DNA from: Candidatus Celerinatantimonas neptuna
GTDB lineage: Bacteria; Pseudomonadota; Gammaproteobacteria; Enterobacterales; Celerinatantimonadaceae
DNA: 64,000 nucleotides
Direction of reading: 5' to 3'
Assembly: GCA_911810475.1 (NCBI GenBank)
Contig: OU461276.1
Span: 2,729,501-2,793,500 of the forward strand
The notes under the pieces were generated by a model. The model made no database searches, was not told the DNA's origin, and was given only the letters and a program-made list of their open reading frames with translations. Within the stretch, counting starts at the first letter, position 1, and the number at the start of each line of letters is the position of its first letter. Of this stretch, positions 18,269 to 27,586 are shown piece by piece. The position numbers and the translations under genes are program-made.

Positions 18269-19084
18269 TTAGAAACTATAAGACATTGCTAAGGTTGCTG
18301 CATATTGATTTGCATTTTGTACAACTTGACTATCGGCTACTTTGTCTGCTAATCGGGTATAGCTGATTCCGACACTGGAAGCGAGCTGTTCAGACAGGAA
18401 GTGAGTCCACTGTAGATTGATCTGACTACCGTATAATCCACCTGCGGTGTTATAACGCGCAAAACCGCTGTTGGTACTTTGTGACTGATTTACACCATAA
18501 TAGAGCTGTGTATAGTGTTCAGTTGCCATCATTAACCGGACACTGGACGACAACATATTTTGCTTGTCAATGGGTAATCTTGCTGCCAGAGTTGGCGAAT
18601 AGGTGATGCCCTGATTATGATTCAGTGCAATAGTTGCGGTGATTTCACTCCATAGCCAGGGGGTAATTTGATAACCTATTGTTGCTGAAGTGGTTAATGC
18701 CGCAGGAATTTTCCCCATTCCTCTAAGATGATTACTGCCGGTTCCCCATTTACTATTTGAGTCATTACGTTTGAACCGGTAACCAAGACTCTGTTCCCAA
18801 TACAGTCCGTTATCTAAAGCCAGATCGTATCCAATTCCCTTTGTTGTATCGATGAAAAAATGATGAAGCCGGGCTTGTATGATTGGTATCGTACTCCACT
18901 TATAATCGTTTGATCCTGAATATTTCGGAGCATTGCGGGCTGCAACGCCTAATACAAACGAATTATGTTGTAATTGCTGCGTTGAAATAGGTGTTGCATT
19001 TGCTGTGAATGCACTGAATGAAATTAGTATCCCAAGCAGGTTTAAACTAATCTTTCTTTTTGTCGTGGGGGTTTCCGTGTCCAC
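18269..19084 (-). CDS. MipA/OmpV-family outer membrane protein
   Basis: The 271-residue precursor has a signal peptide ending near FTANATP. The beta-barrel-like body has alternating hydrophobic and aromatic residues (VLGVAARNAPKYSGS, GIGYDLALDNGLYWEQSLGYRF) and a C-terminal phenylalanine (AMSYSF), as required for outer-membrane insertion. MipA proteins scaffold peptidoglycan enzymes in E. coli, while OmpV-type relatives are porin-like; which applies here is open. It is a single gene with no partner in the same direction. Confidence 0.85.
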   Translation of the reverse strand: MDTETPTTKRKISLNLLGILISFSAFTANATPISTQQLQHNSFVLGVAARNAPKYSGSNDYKWSTIPIIQARLHHFFIDTTKGIGYDLALDNGLYWEQSLGYRFKRNDSNSKWGTGSNHLRGMGKIPAALTTSATIGYQITPWLWSEITATIALNHNQGITYSPTLAARLPIDKQNMLSSSVRLMMATEHYTQLYYGVNQSQSTNSGFARYNTAGGLYGSQINLQWTHFLSEQLASSVGISYTRLADKVADSQVVQNANQYAATLAMSYSF

Positions 19085-19221
19085 ATTTTTTCCTTTTCAC
19101 TGAGGTAAACGACTCTTGGATGATAACGGTTACTGGTTGAAAAATCGACGTTTTAGAACAATTTTATTGTTAAATATGTTAATTGTTTTAATGTTTACAT
19201 GTTAATGTAATGATGGAAAAT

Positions 19222-19265
19222 GTAAGTTAAAAATTTTGATACTTACTTTTTTGTATGTACTTACA
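19222..19265. promoter_or_regulatory. Repeated half-sites upstream of qorB (putative operator)
   Basis: GTAAGT (19222-19227) and ACTTAC (19241-19246) form an inverted pair. A second near-palindrome, TGTATGTACTTACA (19252-19265), repeats the ACTTAC half-site. The cluster ends 66 bases before the qorB start, which fits a winged-helix repressor of the HxlR/QorR kind, but the regulator is not in this window. Confidence 0.4.
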
Positions 19266-19331
19266 TTTTTATATCATCCTGCTAAGGTAGTATCCTAATT
19301 TAAGGTGGTAAATTCAGTTATGGGGGAAATT

Positions 19332-20189
19332 ATGAAAATTGCAGTAACAGGAGCAACGGGCCTGCTAGGGCAGCTCGTTATTGAAAATTTATTGGATCTT
19401 CAATCAGATATCTCTATTGTTGCGCTTGTTCGCAATACTGAAAAGGCTGCTTTTTTAGCTGAAAAAGGGGTTGAAGTCCGGTATGCCGATTATGGTCAGC
19501 CTGATTCATTACATCAGTCATTGGTTGGAATTGATCGTCTGTTACTGATTTCTTCAAGTGAGGTTGGACAACGAATTCCTCAGCATCAGGCTGTGATCGA
19601 TGCAGCCAAAGCCACAGGAGTTAAGTTTATCGTTTATACCAGTTTGTTACATGCAGACCACTCACCTTTAGGGTTAGCTCAGGAACATATTCAAACAGAA
19701 GCGGCAATTAAAGAGAGTGGTATCTTTTATGCCTTATTACGTAATGGTTGGTATAGTGAAAATTATGCGGCAGCGGTTCCTGGTGCTTTAGAGCAGGGGG
19801 CTATAGCTGGTGCTGCTCAGAGTGGGAAAATTTCGTCTGCTCCACGTTCAGACTATGCACAGGCTGCTGCTAAGGTCATTGCGGATTTGTCAGTTGAGAG
19901 TGGCACTATTTATGAGCTGGCAGGGGATGAGGCATATACTTTATCTGAATTGGCAAACATGGTTAGTGGGCAAAGTGGTAAAGCAGTTCAATATCATGAT
20001 ATGCCTCAGACTGATTATGCTGCTTTATTAGTTAAAGTCGGCTTACCTGAACCATTGGCCCAGATGTTAGCTGATTCAGATGCGGGTGCGGCTCAAGGTG
20101 GGCTTTTTGATGATAGTCGTACATTGAGCCAATTATTGGGTCATCCAACGACTCCGATGTCTGAAACGATTAAGTTGTTTCTAGCTTAA
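19332..20189 (+). CDS. qorB: NmrA-like NAD(P)H:quinone oxidoreductase (QorB/YtfG-type)
   Basis: The 285-residue protein starts MKIAVTGATGLLGQLVIENLL, an NADPH Rossmann motif of the atypical SDR/NmrA group. It continues with ALVRNTEKAAFLAEKGVEVRYADY, LLLISSSEVGQR and LLRNGWYSENY, all characteristic of E. coli QorB (286 residues). The family reduces quinones with NADPH. GGGGGA is placed 4-9 bases before the ATG at 19332; ATG-like starts at 19305 and 19320 are further from a ribosome site. In E. coli the neighbour is a HxlR-family regulator; none is adjacent here. Confidence 0.88.
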   Translation: MKIAVTGATGLLGQLVIENLLDLQSDISIVALVRNTEKAAFLAEKGVEVRYADYGQPDSLHQSLVGIDRLLLISSSEVGQRIPQHQAVIDAAKATGVKFIVYTSLLHADHSPLGLAQEHIQTEAAIKESGIFYALLRNGWYSENYAAAVPGALEQGAIAGAAQSGKISSAPRSDYAQAAAKVIADLSVESGTIYELAGDEAYTLSELANMVSGQSGKAVQYHDMPQTDYAALLVKVGLPEPLAQMLADSDAGAAQGGLFDDSRTLSQLLGHPTTPMSETIKLFLA

Positions 20190-20245
20190 TGCGAGATATT
20201 GATGATTGACGGTGCCGATGTTTCGTCAGTCATCAAAAAAAACTA

Positions 20246-20692
20246 TCAGATCCAGCGTCTCACTTTATCTTTATAGAGCATAAAATCGTCTCCAAACCGT
20301 TTGGCTAAAATATATTCTTCAGGCTTAATTTGGAATTGGGTTAGATACCCGATGAAAAATAGAATTGGGAATAATGTCAGCCAGTTGCCCAGAAATATAC
20401 CGAAACTAAAGAGTAATAAGAGTAACGATAAATACATGGGGTTTCGGGTATACCGGTAAATGCCGTCGGTGACTAATGCACAAACCCGGTCAAGATGATG
20501 GGGATGAATGGTCGTTTTATGGTGCCTGAATCGGGTGATTGCTAAAATGGCAATCACGATGGCTAATATACTAATACCCAGGCTGACAGACAGATATAAC
20601 CATTTTGGATGAGATGGAAAACCGGCAATTTTTAACATGGCAAGAGCTGATAAGATCCAAATAATGGGTGGGGGAATCTTTAAATCCAACAT
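20246..20692 (-). CDS. Membrane methyltransferase of the isoprenylcysteine carboxyl methyltransferase (ICMT)-like family
   Basis: From MLDLKIPPPIIW the protein is 148 residues with about four membrane helices and the family SAM-binding signature LVTDGIYRYTRNPMYLS (about 85-100), followed by KPEEYILAKRFGDDFMLYKDKVRRW. Bacterial members methylate unknown lipids or thiols; the substrate is not known. GAGGAG precedes this ATG; an ATG 30 bases upstream is less favoured. Confidence 0.82.
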   Translation of the reverse strand: MLDLKIPPPIIWILSALAMLKIAGFPSHPKWLYLSVSLGISILAIVIAILAITRFRHHKTTIHPHHLDRVCALVTDGIYRYTRNPMYLSLLLLLFSFGIFLGNWLTLFPILFFIGYLTQFQIKPEEYILAKRFGDDFMLYKDKVRRWI

Positions 20693-20778
20693 CTTTTGCT
20701 CCTCTGTAAAAACCATCGCCAATGCTCGTTACTTTTACGGGTGATATTTCACCATACCTTACAATTTGATACCAATGA

Positions 20779-21441
20779 TTAATATCGAATGATTAGAGGT
20801 AGCGTAGGGTGGAAATCTTCAGTCTTTTTTTGGGTTTGTTGATCAAAAATCAGCTCAAGATAGTGGGTTTGATTTTTACAAATATCAAAAGAAGGCAAAT
20901 TTTGAGCAAATTGTGCTGCTTGAGATTGCTCAGATAGTGCTGGCATAAATAAGTTGATATGCGTTAACCGGTTAACACCACATGGATGTGCCAATGGTTG
21001 TTGATGGGGGATTGGCGTTTGTTCTGGTGGTATTGCAAATGACAGGTAAAACCACATGGGTTCATTTAGACGTACAGGCGCAACGGCAATCGTTAAATCA
21101 GATGGCAGATACTGAGGTTGATAATTCCATGTTGGGAAAGGAGCCTGGTCGGGAATTTCATCTTTTGATGGCCGAAAGCAGATACCAAACGGAGATGCGG
21201 ATGCCATGCTATCTGTGAGTCGCTCAAACAGTTTTATTTGCGTATATGGTGTGTTTTGACACTCATCCATATCGTCAATAAATATGAGTTCCAGACAAAA
21301 ATTATGAAAAAAGAATCGTCTGTTAGCTGTTCCCTGGCCACAATGGCGGTTTGATGATCCTTCAATGAAACCGATATGCTTGAAGAGTTCTGCTTCAGGC
21401 GCATTATGGCTGACTCTTAAAAAAATATGATCAACTTCCAT
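20779..21441 (-). CDS. VOC (glyoxalase-like) superfamily protein
   Basis: The 220 residues open MEVDHIFLRVSHNAPEAELFKHIGFIEGSS, the beta-alpha-beta start of a VOC module with a likely metal-ligand His at residue 5 and a Glu in CLELIFI (about 52). A second, weaker module (about residues 120-215) has VNRLTHINLFM and HYLELIF, giving two paired modules. The function is unknown. It reads in the same direction as the ICMT-like gene, 86 bases apart. Confidence 0.75.
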   Translation of the reverse strand: MEVDHIFLRVSHNAPEAELFKHIGFIEGSSNRHCGQGTANRRFFFHNFCLELIFIDDMDECQNTPYTQIKLFERLTDSMASASPFGICFRPSKDEIPDQAPFPTWNYQPQYLPSDLTIAVAPVRLNEPMWFYLSFAIPPEQTPIPHQQPLAHPCGVNRLTHINLFMPALSEQSQAAQFAQNLPSFDICKNQTHYLELIFDQQTQKKTEDFHPTLPLIIRY

Positions 21442-21671
21442 GTGGATTCTCCAGGTACGATTGTTTTGGGGGATGTTTATCTGTGATGATTAAATTTTCT
21501 CAAATTAAGCGTGCTTTAGTTATCTAAATCAATTGATTCGGGCAGAGCTCAAAAACACGGTTAAATGAACACATAGTGGAGCACTTTGTATTCATTTTCC
21601 GTTATGTTATTCGATCCTGATTGTGCAAATGATTACACAATCAGATGCCATCTGGCTTAAATAAATCGCTT

Positions 21672-22250
21672 TTAATGATGTAGGCTCCAATCCTTTGTGA
21701 TTTGATTTAATGTCGTTTCCCATAGCGATGACAATGATTGTGTCATTGCCAGATAGCCATCGTGTCGGAGTGGCTGCTTGAGATTAAAATCGCCCTGAAT
21801 GAGCAGATGGCCATCATTCTGGTAAAGTTGCCAATTTCCATTGATGTGTACGAGCCCTTGCGTATCAGCAACAAACTGATTGATATGAATGTTGAGTTGT
21901 ACTGTTTTTACTCTATCATCAAGATGATACCAATTAATCGTTGGCAAACGCATTGATAAATAATTGCGTGTGATTTGTTGTAATTGTTGGGGCAGTGGTT
22001 CAGCCCACAGGTGGTTTTGAGCTCTGAAAAGTTGCCCGTCGGGGCTAATCTGTACCATTTCAATCCCGTCCAGATAACCTGCAAGATCGATTGGCATCAA
22101 TGTTATGTTTTTGGGAAGCAGTGACGGGTGGGCGAGTGCATGAATCTTAACAGGAATGGTTAGAAGATATTCATGCGTTTTTCTCGGTGTACTGCTACAG
22201 CCACTTATCAGGAGTAGTGCAATGAGGCAACTATATTTTAATAATCTCAT
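21672..22250 (-). CDS. pqiC: PqiC, outer-membrane lipoprotein of the Pqi lipid transport complex
   Basis: The 192-residue lipoprotein precursor has the lipobox LLISGC (Cys at about 18). It matches the ABC-type/PqiC domain with EYLLTIP near the start, WAEPLPQQLQQITRNYL in the middle and a C-terminal helix SLWETTLNQITKDWSL. PqiC forms a ring at the outer membrane end of the PqiB tube. It directly follows pqiB with no gap (22250/22251), so the three pqi genes form one operon. Confidence 0.88.
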   Translation of the reverse strand: MRLLKYSCLIALLLISGCSSTPRKTHEYLLTIPVKIHALAHPSLLPKNITLMPIDLAGYLDGIEMVQISPDGQLFRAQNHLWAEPLPQQLQQITRNYLSMRLPTINWYHLDDRVKTVQLNIHINQFVADTQGLVHINGNWQLYQNDGHLLIQGDFNLKQPLRHDGYLAMTQSLSSLWETTLNQITKDWSLHH

Positions 22251-23921
22251 CTAATGATTCTTCCCATGATTAGAGTAAGCTCCAGGTTGTCGGTCTGCGC
22301 TGGTTTTTTTATCGAAAATTAAAGAATTAGGCTGTTTTCTGAGTTGCTGAAGTAATGGTTGTAATTCGCTTAAGCTGCGCTGCAATAATTGCAAACTATG
22401 ATGCAGTTCATGACCAATGGGGCCTTGCTGCTGGTAAGTCTGCAACGTTGTGTTGAGTTGCTCTAGTGCATTGACCAATTTCGCAGGCAGTTGTTGTGAT
22501 GATGGTTTTTTCAATAGTTGAGTAATTGTGTGACTAGTTTGTTTTAGGTTTTCTAATGTTTGGTCTGTGGTTTTTAAAGTGTGTTGCAAGCCAGTCAGTG
22601 TTTTCTGAATAGGGGCATCAGCCAAATGACCTAAAATAACCTGGAATTTTGATTTCATCTGATCCAGTTTACTCGGCACTGTGGGGAAAATCGGGTATTG
22701 TTGGATTCGTCTGAGCCGAATAGGTTTGGGATGATTGACGACATCAATATTAATGACTTTGGCGCCAGTTAGGTAATTGCTTGTTGATAGTGAGGCCCTC
22801 ATGCCTTGTTTGATCATATTATGCAGTAGGTTTTTCCAGTCCTGAAGTGATCGGTTTTTTTGATGAAGGTTTTGATCGATACGCTGTGGTTCAATACGTG
22901 CTAATACGGGAATTGAAGGTTGATGAGGGGTATTCCAGTGGCGAATCGAGGCATTATAAAGTGGTACCTGAGTGACTGTTCCTATTCTTATTCCTCTGAA
23001 TTCGACAGGCGCTCCCACCTCTAATCCACTAATGTTAGAATTAAATAGAAAAACATAATCGATAAATTGAGTGTAGCTATGATCCCTTGCTTGTTCTTTC
23101 GAGGCATAAAGTGGAAAGTGAGTGAGATCGGCAACCGGGTGACCTGTGATTCCTTTTTCCGTCGTGCCAAAACTTATTCCGCCAGAAAGTAATGTTTCGA
23201 GTGAATCCATTCGAAGTGAAATCCCCCGGGCTGAACTTTTAATTGAAAAACCAGGGGTAATCCAAAATTGTACCGAGCTATTGACTAATGAGTCGTATGG
23301 TGCATGAATGAAAATTCGATAGATGATATTACCTGTTTTGATGTCAAATCCAACTTTCTCGATGTAGCCGACCTCGTAACCCCGAAAATGGACTGGAGTT
23401 CCGACATCCATTTTGGAAATATCATGACTGGACAGATTAAGACGGATTCCTTTATCCTCAGATGTGGAAAGTGGCGGTTGAGGTAATATTTTAAATTTGT
23501 TGGTAAACTTACCTTTGTTCCCAGGTTCAACTTCAATATATGCTCCCGATAACAAGGTGCCTAATCCACTGATGCCTTCACGGCCAATACGTGGTTTTAT
23601 GACCCAGAATTTAGTGTTAGTGCGAAGCATCTGTTTGGTACCACTACGCATTTGTATTTTAATGACCGCATGTGAGTAATCAGAGCTTAGCCGAATAGCG
23701 CTGACTTCCCCAATATCAACGTTGCGTGCTTCAACTTTTGTTTTGCCAACTTCCAGTCCTTCTGCATTCGGAGCAATGAGTTCAATGACAGGCCCCTGAC
23801 TGGCCCATTGTTGATAGACCATCCAACCGGCCACAATCAAAGCAACTAATGGGACGAGCCAAATAGAATTGAAACGAAGAACCCGGCGCCGCGATTCAAT
23901 CTTTGGTTGTAACTCACTCAA
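22251..23921 (-). CDS. pqiB: PqiB, MCE-domain lipid transport protein
   Basis: From a TTG start at 23921 (SELQPKIESRRRVLRFNSIW) the protein has 556 residues: one N-terminal membrane helix (WLVPLVALIVAGWMVYQQW), three MCE domains (each with the LEVG.P.V.FRG.EIG-like motif, seen at about residues 47, 165 and 290) and a C-terminal coiled-coil region (about 430-530). PqiB makes a hexameric tube across the periplasm. AGGAG sits 7 bases upstream of the TTG, which overlaps the pqiA stop by 8 bases. A longer frame from 23972 would overlap pqiA by about 60 bases. Confidence 0.88.
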   Translation of the reverse strand: MSELQPKIESRRRVLRFNSIWLVPLVALIVAGWMVYQQWASQGPVIELIAPNAEGLEVGKTKVEARNVDIGEVSAIRLSSDYSHAVIKIQMRSGTKQMLRTNTKFWVIKPRIGREGISGLGTLLSGAYIEVEPGNKGKFTNKFKILPQPPLSTSEDKGIRLNLSSHDISKMDVGTPVHFRGYEVGYIEKVGFDIKTGNIIYRIFIHAPYDSLVNSSVQFWITPGFSIKSSARGISLRMDSLETLLSGGISFGTTEKGITGHPVADLTHFPLYASKEQARDHSYTQFIDYVFLFNSNISGLEVGAPVEFRGIRIGTVTQVPLYNASIRHWNTPHQPSIPVLARIEPQRIDQNLHQKNRSLQDWKNLLHNMIKQGMRASLSTSNYLTGAKVINIDVVNHPKPIRLRRIQQYPIFPTVPSKLDQMKSKFQVILGHLADAPIQKTLTGLQHTLKTTDQTLENLKQTSHTITQLLKKPSSQQLPAKLVNALEQLNTTLQTYQQQGPIGHELHHSLQLLQRSLSELQPLLQQLRKQPNSLIFDKKTSADRQPGAYSNHGKNH

Positions 23922-25170
23922 TGCTTTTCTCCTGTAGTTTTTCAGAACTATCCCATAATAGTCTCGGGTCAAAGGCCATGGCTGCCAGCATCGTTAGAAT
24001 GACCACGCTGGCAAACGATATAGCCGCGCTGCCAGGGATAATGGACATTAAATTTCCTAACTGAACCAGTGTTGATAATACGGCAACGACGAACACATCG
24101 ATCATGGACCAACGACCAATAAATTCGGTGATATGGTAGAGAATCGTTTTTTGATGGGCTGCCCGGTTGCCTGGATGATAGCATTGCCAACAGAGCCAGC
24201 TTAAAGAAAGTATCTTTGCGATAGGAACCACGATACTGGCAATGAAGATGATAATTGCAACAGGATATGACCCCATTCCCCAAAGTAATATGACACCACC
24301 GAGAATTGTTGATGGCATCGATTGCCCTAAAAACTCGGTATTCATAATGGGGAACAGATTCGCAGGAATATACATGAAGATCGCTGCAATCAGTAATGCA
24401 ATTGTTCGTTTTAAACTATCTGGGCGACGTTTGTGCAGATGATGGTGACAGCGGGGGCAATAGGTCGAGTTGCTATTAACGGCGGTTCCACAAAAATTGC
24501 AACTGGACATATCTTGATGGATGTCTTGCGAAGGTGTTGAGTGGGATGCGACCCTGAACCAGAGCATTCGCCGGTCAACCAGCGACATCACTTTTATGAA
24601 TAAAATGACAAAAGCGCAATAAGCCCAGAAGGAAAGCCCGGTTTCGATTTGCGCTAAACTATGTAATTTGACAAGAGCAACGAGTATCCCAACCAGAAAA
24701 ACGTCTACCATTAACCAGGGTTGTACTGCGACAAGCCATCGAGCAGCCATTGATTGAAGAGGAAATGGTCGTTTCATCGTCCAGGCTAATGCAATGTAAC
24801 TGGTTGAGATTAGGAAACCAATTGGAAGGACCAATAAAAATAAGGTGATAAGTATCCCTAAAAAAATGAAATGATGGCTTAGTAGAGTTATGACCGTATC
24901 AGGCAGTGTGATCCATTGACCTGTGCCTTTTGCTGAAAATCCTAAGAATGGAAAAATAAGAGCCATTGTTAACATTAATAATGCTGAGCCAGATAGAGTT
25001 AATAATCGTTCTGGTAGTTTAGGGGTAATCGTAAGTAATGCGTGATGGCAACGGGCGCAGCGGACTCTTTGCCCCTGGCGCAGTGGTGGAATTTGATTTA
25101 CCCAATCACAAACGTCACAAACGATGATTGAATCATGCTGAACAAGTGGCTGTTCGGGAGCTTGTTTCAT
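23914..25170 (-). CDS. pqiA: PqiA, inner-membrane protein of the Pqi complex
   Basis: The 418 residues show two repeats of a zinc-ribbon-like CxxC pair (VCDVC...CARCH near 18-42; CNFCG...CPRCH near 224-243), each followed by about four membrane helices. This is the PqiA/YebS layout. PqiA sits in the inner membrane and partners PqiB in lipid transport; in E. coli pqi is induced by paraquat and other envelope stress. It is the first gene of pqiABC. Upstream lies an 800-base region without a recognised gene. Confidence 0.9.
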   Translation of the reverse strand: MKQAPEQPLVQHDSIIVCDVCDWVNQIPPLRQGQRVRCARCHHALLTITPKLPERLLTLSGSALLMLTMALIFPFLGFSAKGTGQWITLPDTVITLLSHHFIFLGILITLFLLVLPIGFLISTSYIALAWTMKRPFPLQSMAARWLVAVQPWLMVDVFLVGILVALVKLHSLAQIETGLSFWAYCAFVILFIKVMSLVDRRMLWFRVASHSTPSQDIHQDMSSCNFCGTAVNSNSTYCPRCHHHLHKRRPDSLKRTIALLIAAIFMYIPANLFPIMNTEFLGQSMPSTILGGVILLWGMGSYPVAIIIFIASIVVPIAKILSLSWLCWQCYHPGNRAAHQKTILYHITEFIGRWSMIDVFVVAVLSTLVQLGNLMSIIPGSAAISFASVVILTMLAAMAFDPRLLWDSSEKLQEKSIE

Positions 25171-25983
25171 TATGGTAACTCTAAATTCATAACAATCGAA
25201 GACCTATCATCAGAAATTGCGACAAGAGGATAATTAATATTAAGAAATTATACCCAGATCATTGAAGTTAGATAGTATCTATTATTGAAGCGAGTGACTT
25301 CCCCTGAATGGGGGGTTGATCTATTTTTAATATTGTGTGCAATTTGATTACGAATTATTAAAATACATTTTATATGGGGATGTATGTAAAATATAACGGT
25401 TTGAGTATAGGGAAAATCAGATTCTGCTTTAACCTATACACACTTCATAAGAGTAGTCATACTAAATTGTATCGCCACCAATTTTCCAGACACCTTTTAG
25501 GTTTTAACCATGGTACAAAGCATTAATGCGGGTACACAGCCGTATCGGAAGACATATCATTTTCTCTGTCAGATGGGTTGGATGGGGTTCAGAGGGTGAT
25601 TTGATTCTTAGTGCTGCGTGTTTGGCGATGTTTGCATACAGTCTTATATAATAATTGAGAAATGTTGCCCAGCTTCTGATCTATTGGAATTCTATTAACC
25701 ATCATGGTCAGACATCATTATTTGTCTGAAAAGCGAGGCAACTATTTAAAGAACTATACACGGTTGTAAAGTTTTGTTCCTAATTATTCTATGGCAAACG
25801 GGGTTAATGGAGAAATGAGGTTTAGTCCCTTGCTGAAAAGATTCTCTATTCCTGATTGAAGTTAATATTTTACAATTAAATATACGGTTATATAGGATAG
25901 TATTTGATACTGTGCCTTTAACTCTATTTTTATAGATATCATCGTGGCTGGATCAGAGTAAATTGTCAGAGAAAAAATGCTTA
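25171..25983. other. Intergenic stretch with no intact gene
   Basis: About 810 AT-rich bases separate pqiA from the terminator of the next gene. A short frame at 25510 (MVQSINAGTQPYRKTYHF...) could be the 5' remnant of a membrane-protein gene, but it stops after about 30 codons and I cannot name it. A degenerate repeat lies at 25787-25862. The pqi promoter must be near 25171-25260. Confidence 0.5.
25787..25862. repeat. Degenerate dispersed repeat, copy 1
   Basis: TTCTATGGCAA, then AGTCCCTTG.TGAAAAG and a trailing TGAAGT, match a second copy at 37762-37842 with roughly two thirds or more identity by eye. There is no coding frame and no inverted ends. Confidence 0.5.
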
Positions 25984-26014
25984 TAAAAAAGAGTACGAAA
26001 GAATCGTACTCTTT
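25984..26014 (-). terminator. Rho-independent terminator of the secreted-protein gene
   Basis: On the minus strand AAAGAGTACGA, a five-base loop and the complementary arm run into TTTTTT. It lies 18 bases after the stop of the 113-residue gene and shows that gene is expressed as its own unit. Confidence 0.88.
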
Positions 26015-26031
26015 ATTCATAGGGGCATGCT

Positions 26032-26373
26032 CTAATTACTACCACTACAACCGTCAGTTGTTGAAGCGGATGCAGAAGCGGAAGAGCTTCCTGATGTAGA
26101 CGTACATGATAACTGAACAGATGCTGAAGCTGAATCAGTTGAGCTTAGATTGAAGCTATTTGTTTTATCGGCAGTGATTGTGAATTTAGTAGTCGTTGAA
26201 TCACCATTGATTACAATCGTTTGAGTGGCATTACAAGTCTCGCCAGAAAATACGTCCATTTCAACACTTAGAGAGCCATTAGAACACATTGTACTGACAC
26301 TACCTGCAAACGCAAATTGAGACGCGAAGAGTGCAGGGACTAAGGTTAAAAGCCATTTTTTATTATTTGCCAT
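26032..26373 (-). CDS. Small secreted Ser/Thr-rich hypothetical protein with four cysteines
   Basis: The 113-residue precursor has a clear signal peptide (MANNKKWLLTLVPALFASQFAFAG, cleavage after AFA). The mature part of about 90 residues has four Cys (in TMCSNG, ETCNAT, LSCTST, DGCSG) that could form two disulfides, and a Ser/Ala/Thr-rich tail. I do not recognise a family. It has its own terminator and a usable AAGG-type site upstream. It is intact amid decayed DNA on its upstream side. It could be a surface or pilin-like minor component, but nothing shows that. Confidence 0.7.
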   Translation of the reverse strand: MANNKKWLLTLVPALFASQFAFAGSVSTMCSNGSLSVEMDVFSGETCNATQTIVINGDSTTTKFTITADKTNSFNLSSTDSASASVQLSCTSTSGSSSASASASTTDGCSGSN

Positions 26374-27006
26374 GTTACTTTCCTTTAGGTGGTTTATCCA
26401 ATAAGACTGTTTTTGATTTATATACCAATACCTATTTAATTGCTTATCCAGACCAGTGATTTATGAGTCACTAATGTTGATGTTATCTTAGTTAATATGA
26501 ATTTCCAACAAGTAATATGGTGCTGTCAGAAAATATTCATGTAAGCCGATAAATTGTATTTCATATCTCAACATCAGAGTGGATATGCTATTAATATATT
26601 ACACTTTTATAATTTTATGTAAATCAATTCTTTAAAATATTTATTCTAAGCTTATTTTATAAATTGTATATATATTTCATTAGGTTAGCTAACTAGTTGA
26701 AGTATTACATGATATTAAAATTACGTACTATTTTGTGGGAAAGAAAATAATAGAAATGCTTCTGACAGGTCGATTTATATGTTTTTATTAGACAATCAGA
26801 ATTACCTTCTGAGCATTAACGTGATGGTATCTATTTTGTTATTTTAAGAAAGATCTTTTGATGATTGGCAGGTTGATGCGATTATATGGAGCGACTCACA
26901 ATAACCAAATCACATAAGCCAGATATAGATCACGATAATTTTATTAAGTATATTCATAAAATGGATAAGGGGATCTCAGTGCCATTTTAAATATAGAAAG
27001 CAGATT
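26374..27006. other. AT-rich intergenic stretch
   Basis: I see no coding frame, RNA gene or repeat of note in about 630 bases. It should contain the promoter of the secreted-protein gene at its left end. Confidence 0.5.
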
Positions 27007-27180
27007 ATGAAAATTTCTATGAATGTATTCCAATTTACATGTGCTATTGCTTTAGATGCTTTATTATCTGTTTATGATACAGCTGTTATTTCAGGGGAAC
27101 TTAAGATTTAAAACTTATGTTAGCAAAATTGGATTTGCGGTATCATTGGCCTTCATTGGGTATTCCATAATTCGATTATG
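27007..27180 (+). pseudogene. Remnant of a sugar-porter MFS transporter (XylE-like)
   Basis: From ATG 27007 the sequence reads ...AIALDALLSVYDTAVISGELKI and stops; in the sugar-porter family this is the helix-1 motif GGLLFGYDTAVISGAL. Shifting frame gives SKIGFAVSLAFIGYSI, the usual helix 2. The remaining 400 or so residues are gone. It is directly upstream of a xylA remnant, which suggests a former xylose operon. Confidence 0.65.
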
Positions 27181-27205
27181 ACTGGTTTTTTGAGTAGGTA
27201 TAATG

Positions 27206-27496
27206 GGGTTGATTGACTCTAACCAGGTCGATCACCAAACAGGCGGGATACAGATCAATTTCCAGATAGTCTTGAAGAGAATATTTTAGTAATGGATGAA
27301 TTACTGAAATCATGAGGGTTGACAACTGGGGCTATACTTTGATGCGAAAATCAGGCATTCCTTGATTGATTTTGGATATTTTTTCTACGACCATCCTCAT
27401 GTACCTTTAACCGATTATGCGTTGTTGAAACATCTCTATCTACAACCGGTTTCGGGTTGTCAGGAGTATTTGGTGAATCAGTTTACCTATAAATAA
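27206..27496 (+). pseudogene. xylA: C-terminal remnant of xylose isomerase
   Basis: Across frameshifts and an in-frame stop one can read GLIDSNQVDHQTG, then QFPDSLEEN.LVMDELLKS, GLTTGA, FDAKIRHS and finally LQPVSGCQEYLVNQFTYK ending in TAA at 27496. These align in order with the XylA segments DANQGDxxxGWDTDQFP, GGxTTGGxNFDAKxRRxS and PVSGRQExLExxVN. Only about the last third survives, with a gap in the LFxxHIxGMD region. Confidence 0.75.
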
Positions 27497-27586
27497 CAAA
27501 ACGGGATGTATAGATGACCTTATTTTTAGTTTAGCGAGTTGTGGGGGAGCGGTTTGCTGATTTTAGTTAATTTTGAATGGCCTTTT

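Noticed and set aside
20205-20245. Hairpin between qorB and the ICMT-like gene as a terminator
   Set aside because: The stem is followed by A residues on the plus strand and preceded, not followed, by Ts on the minus strand.
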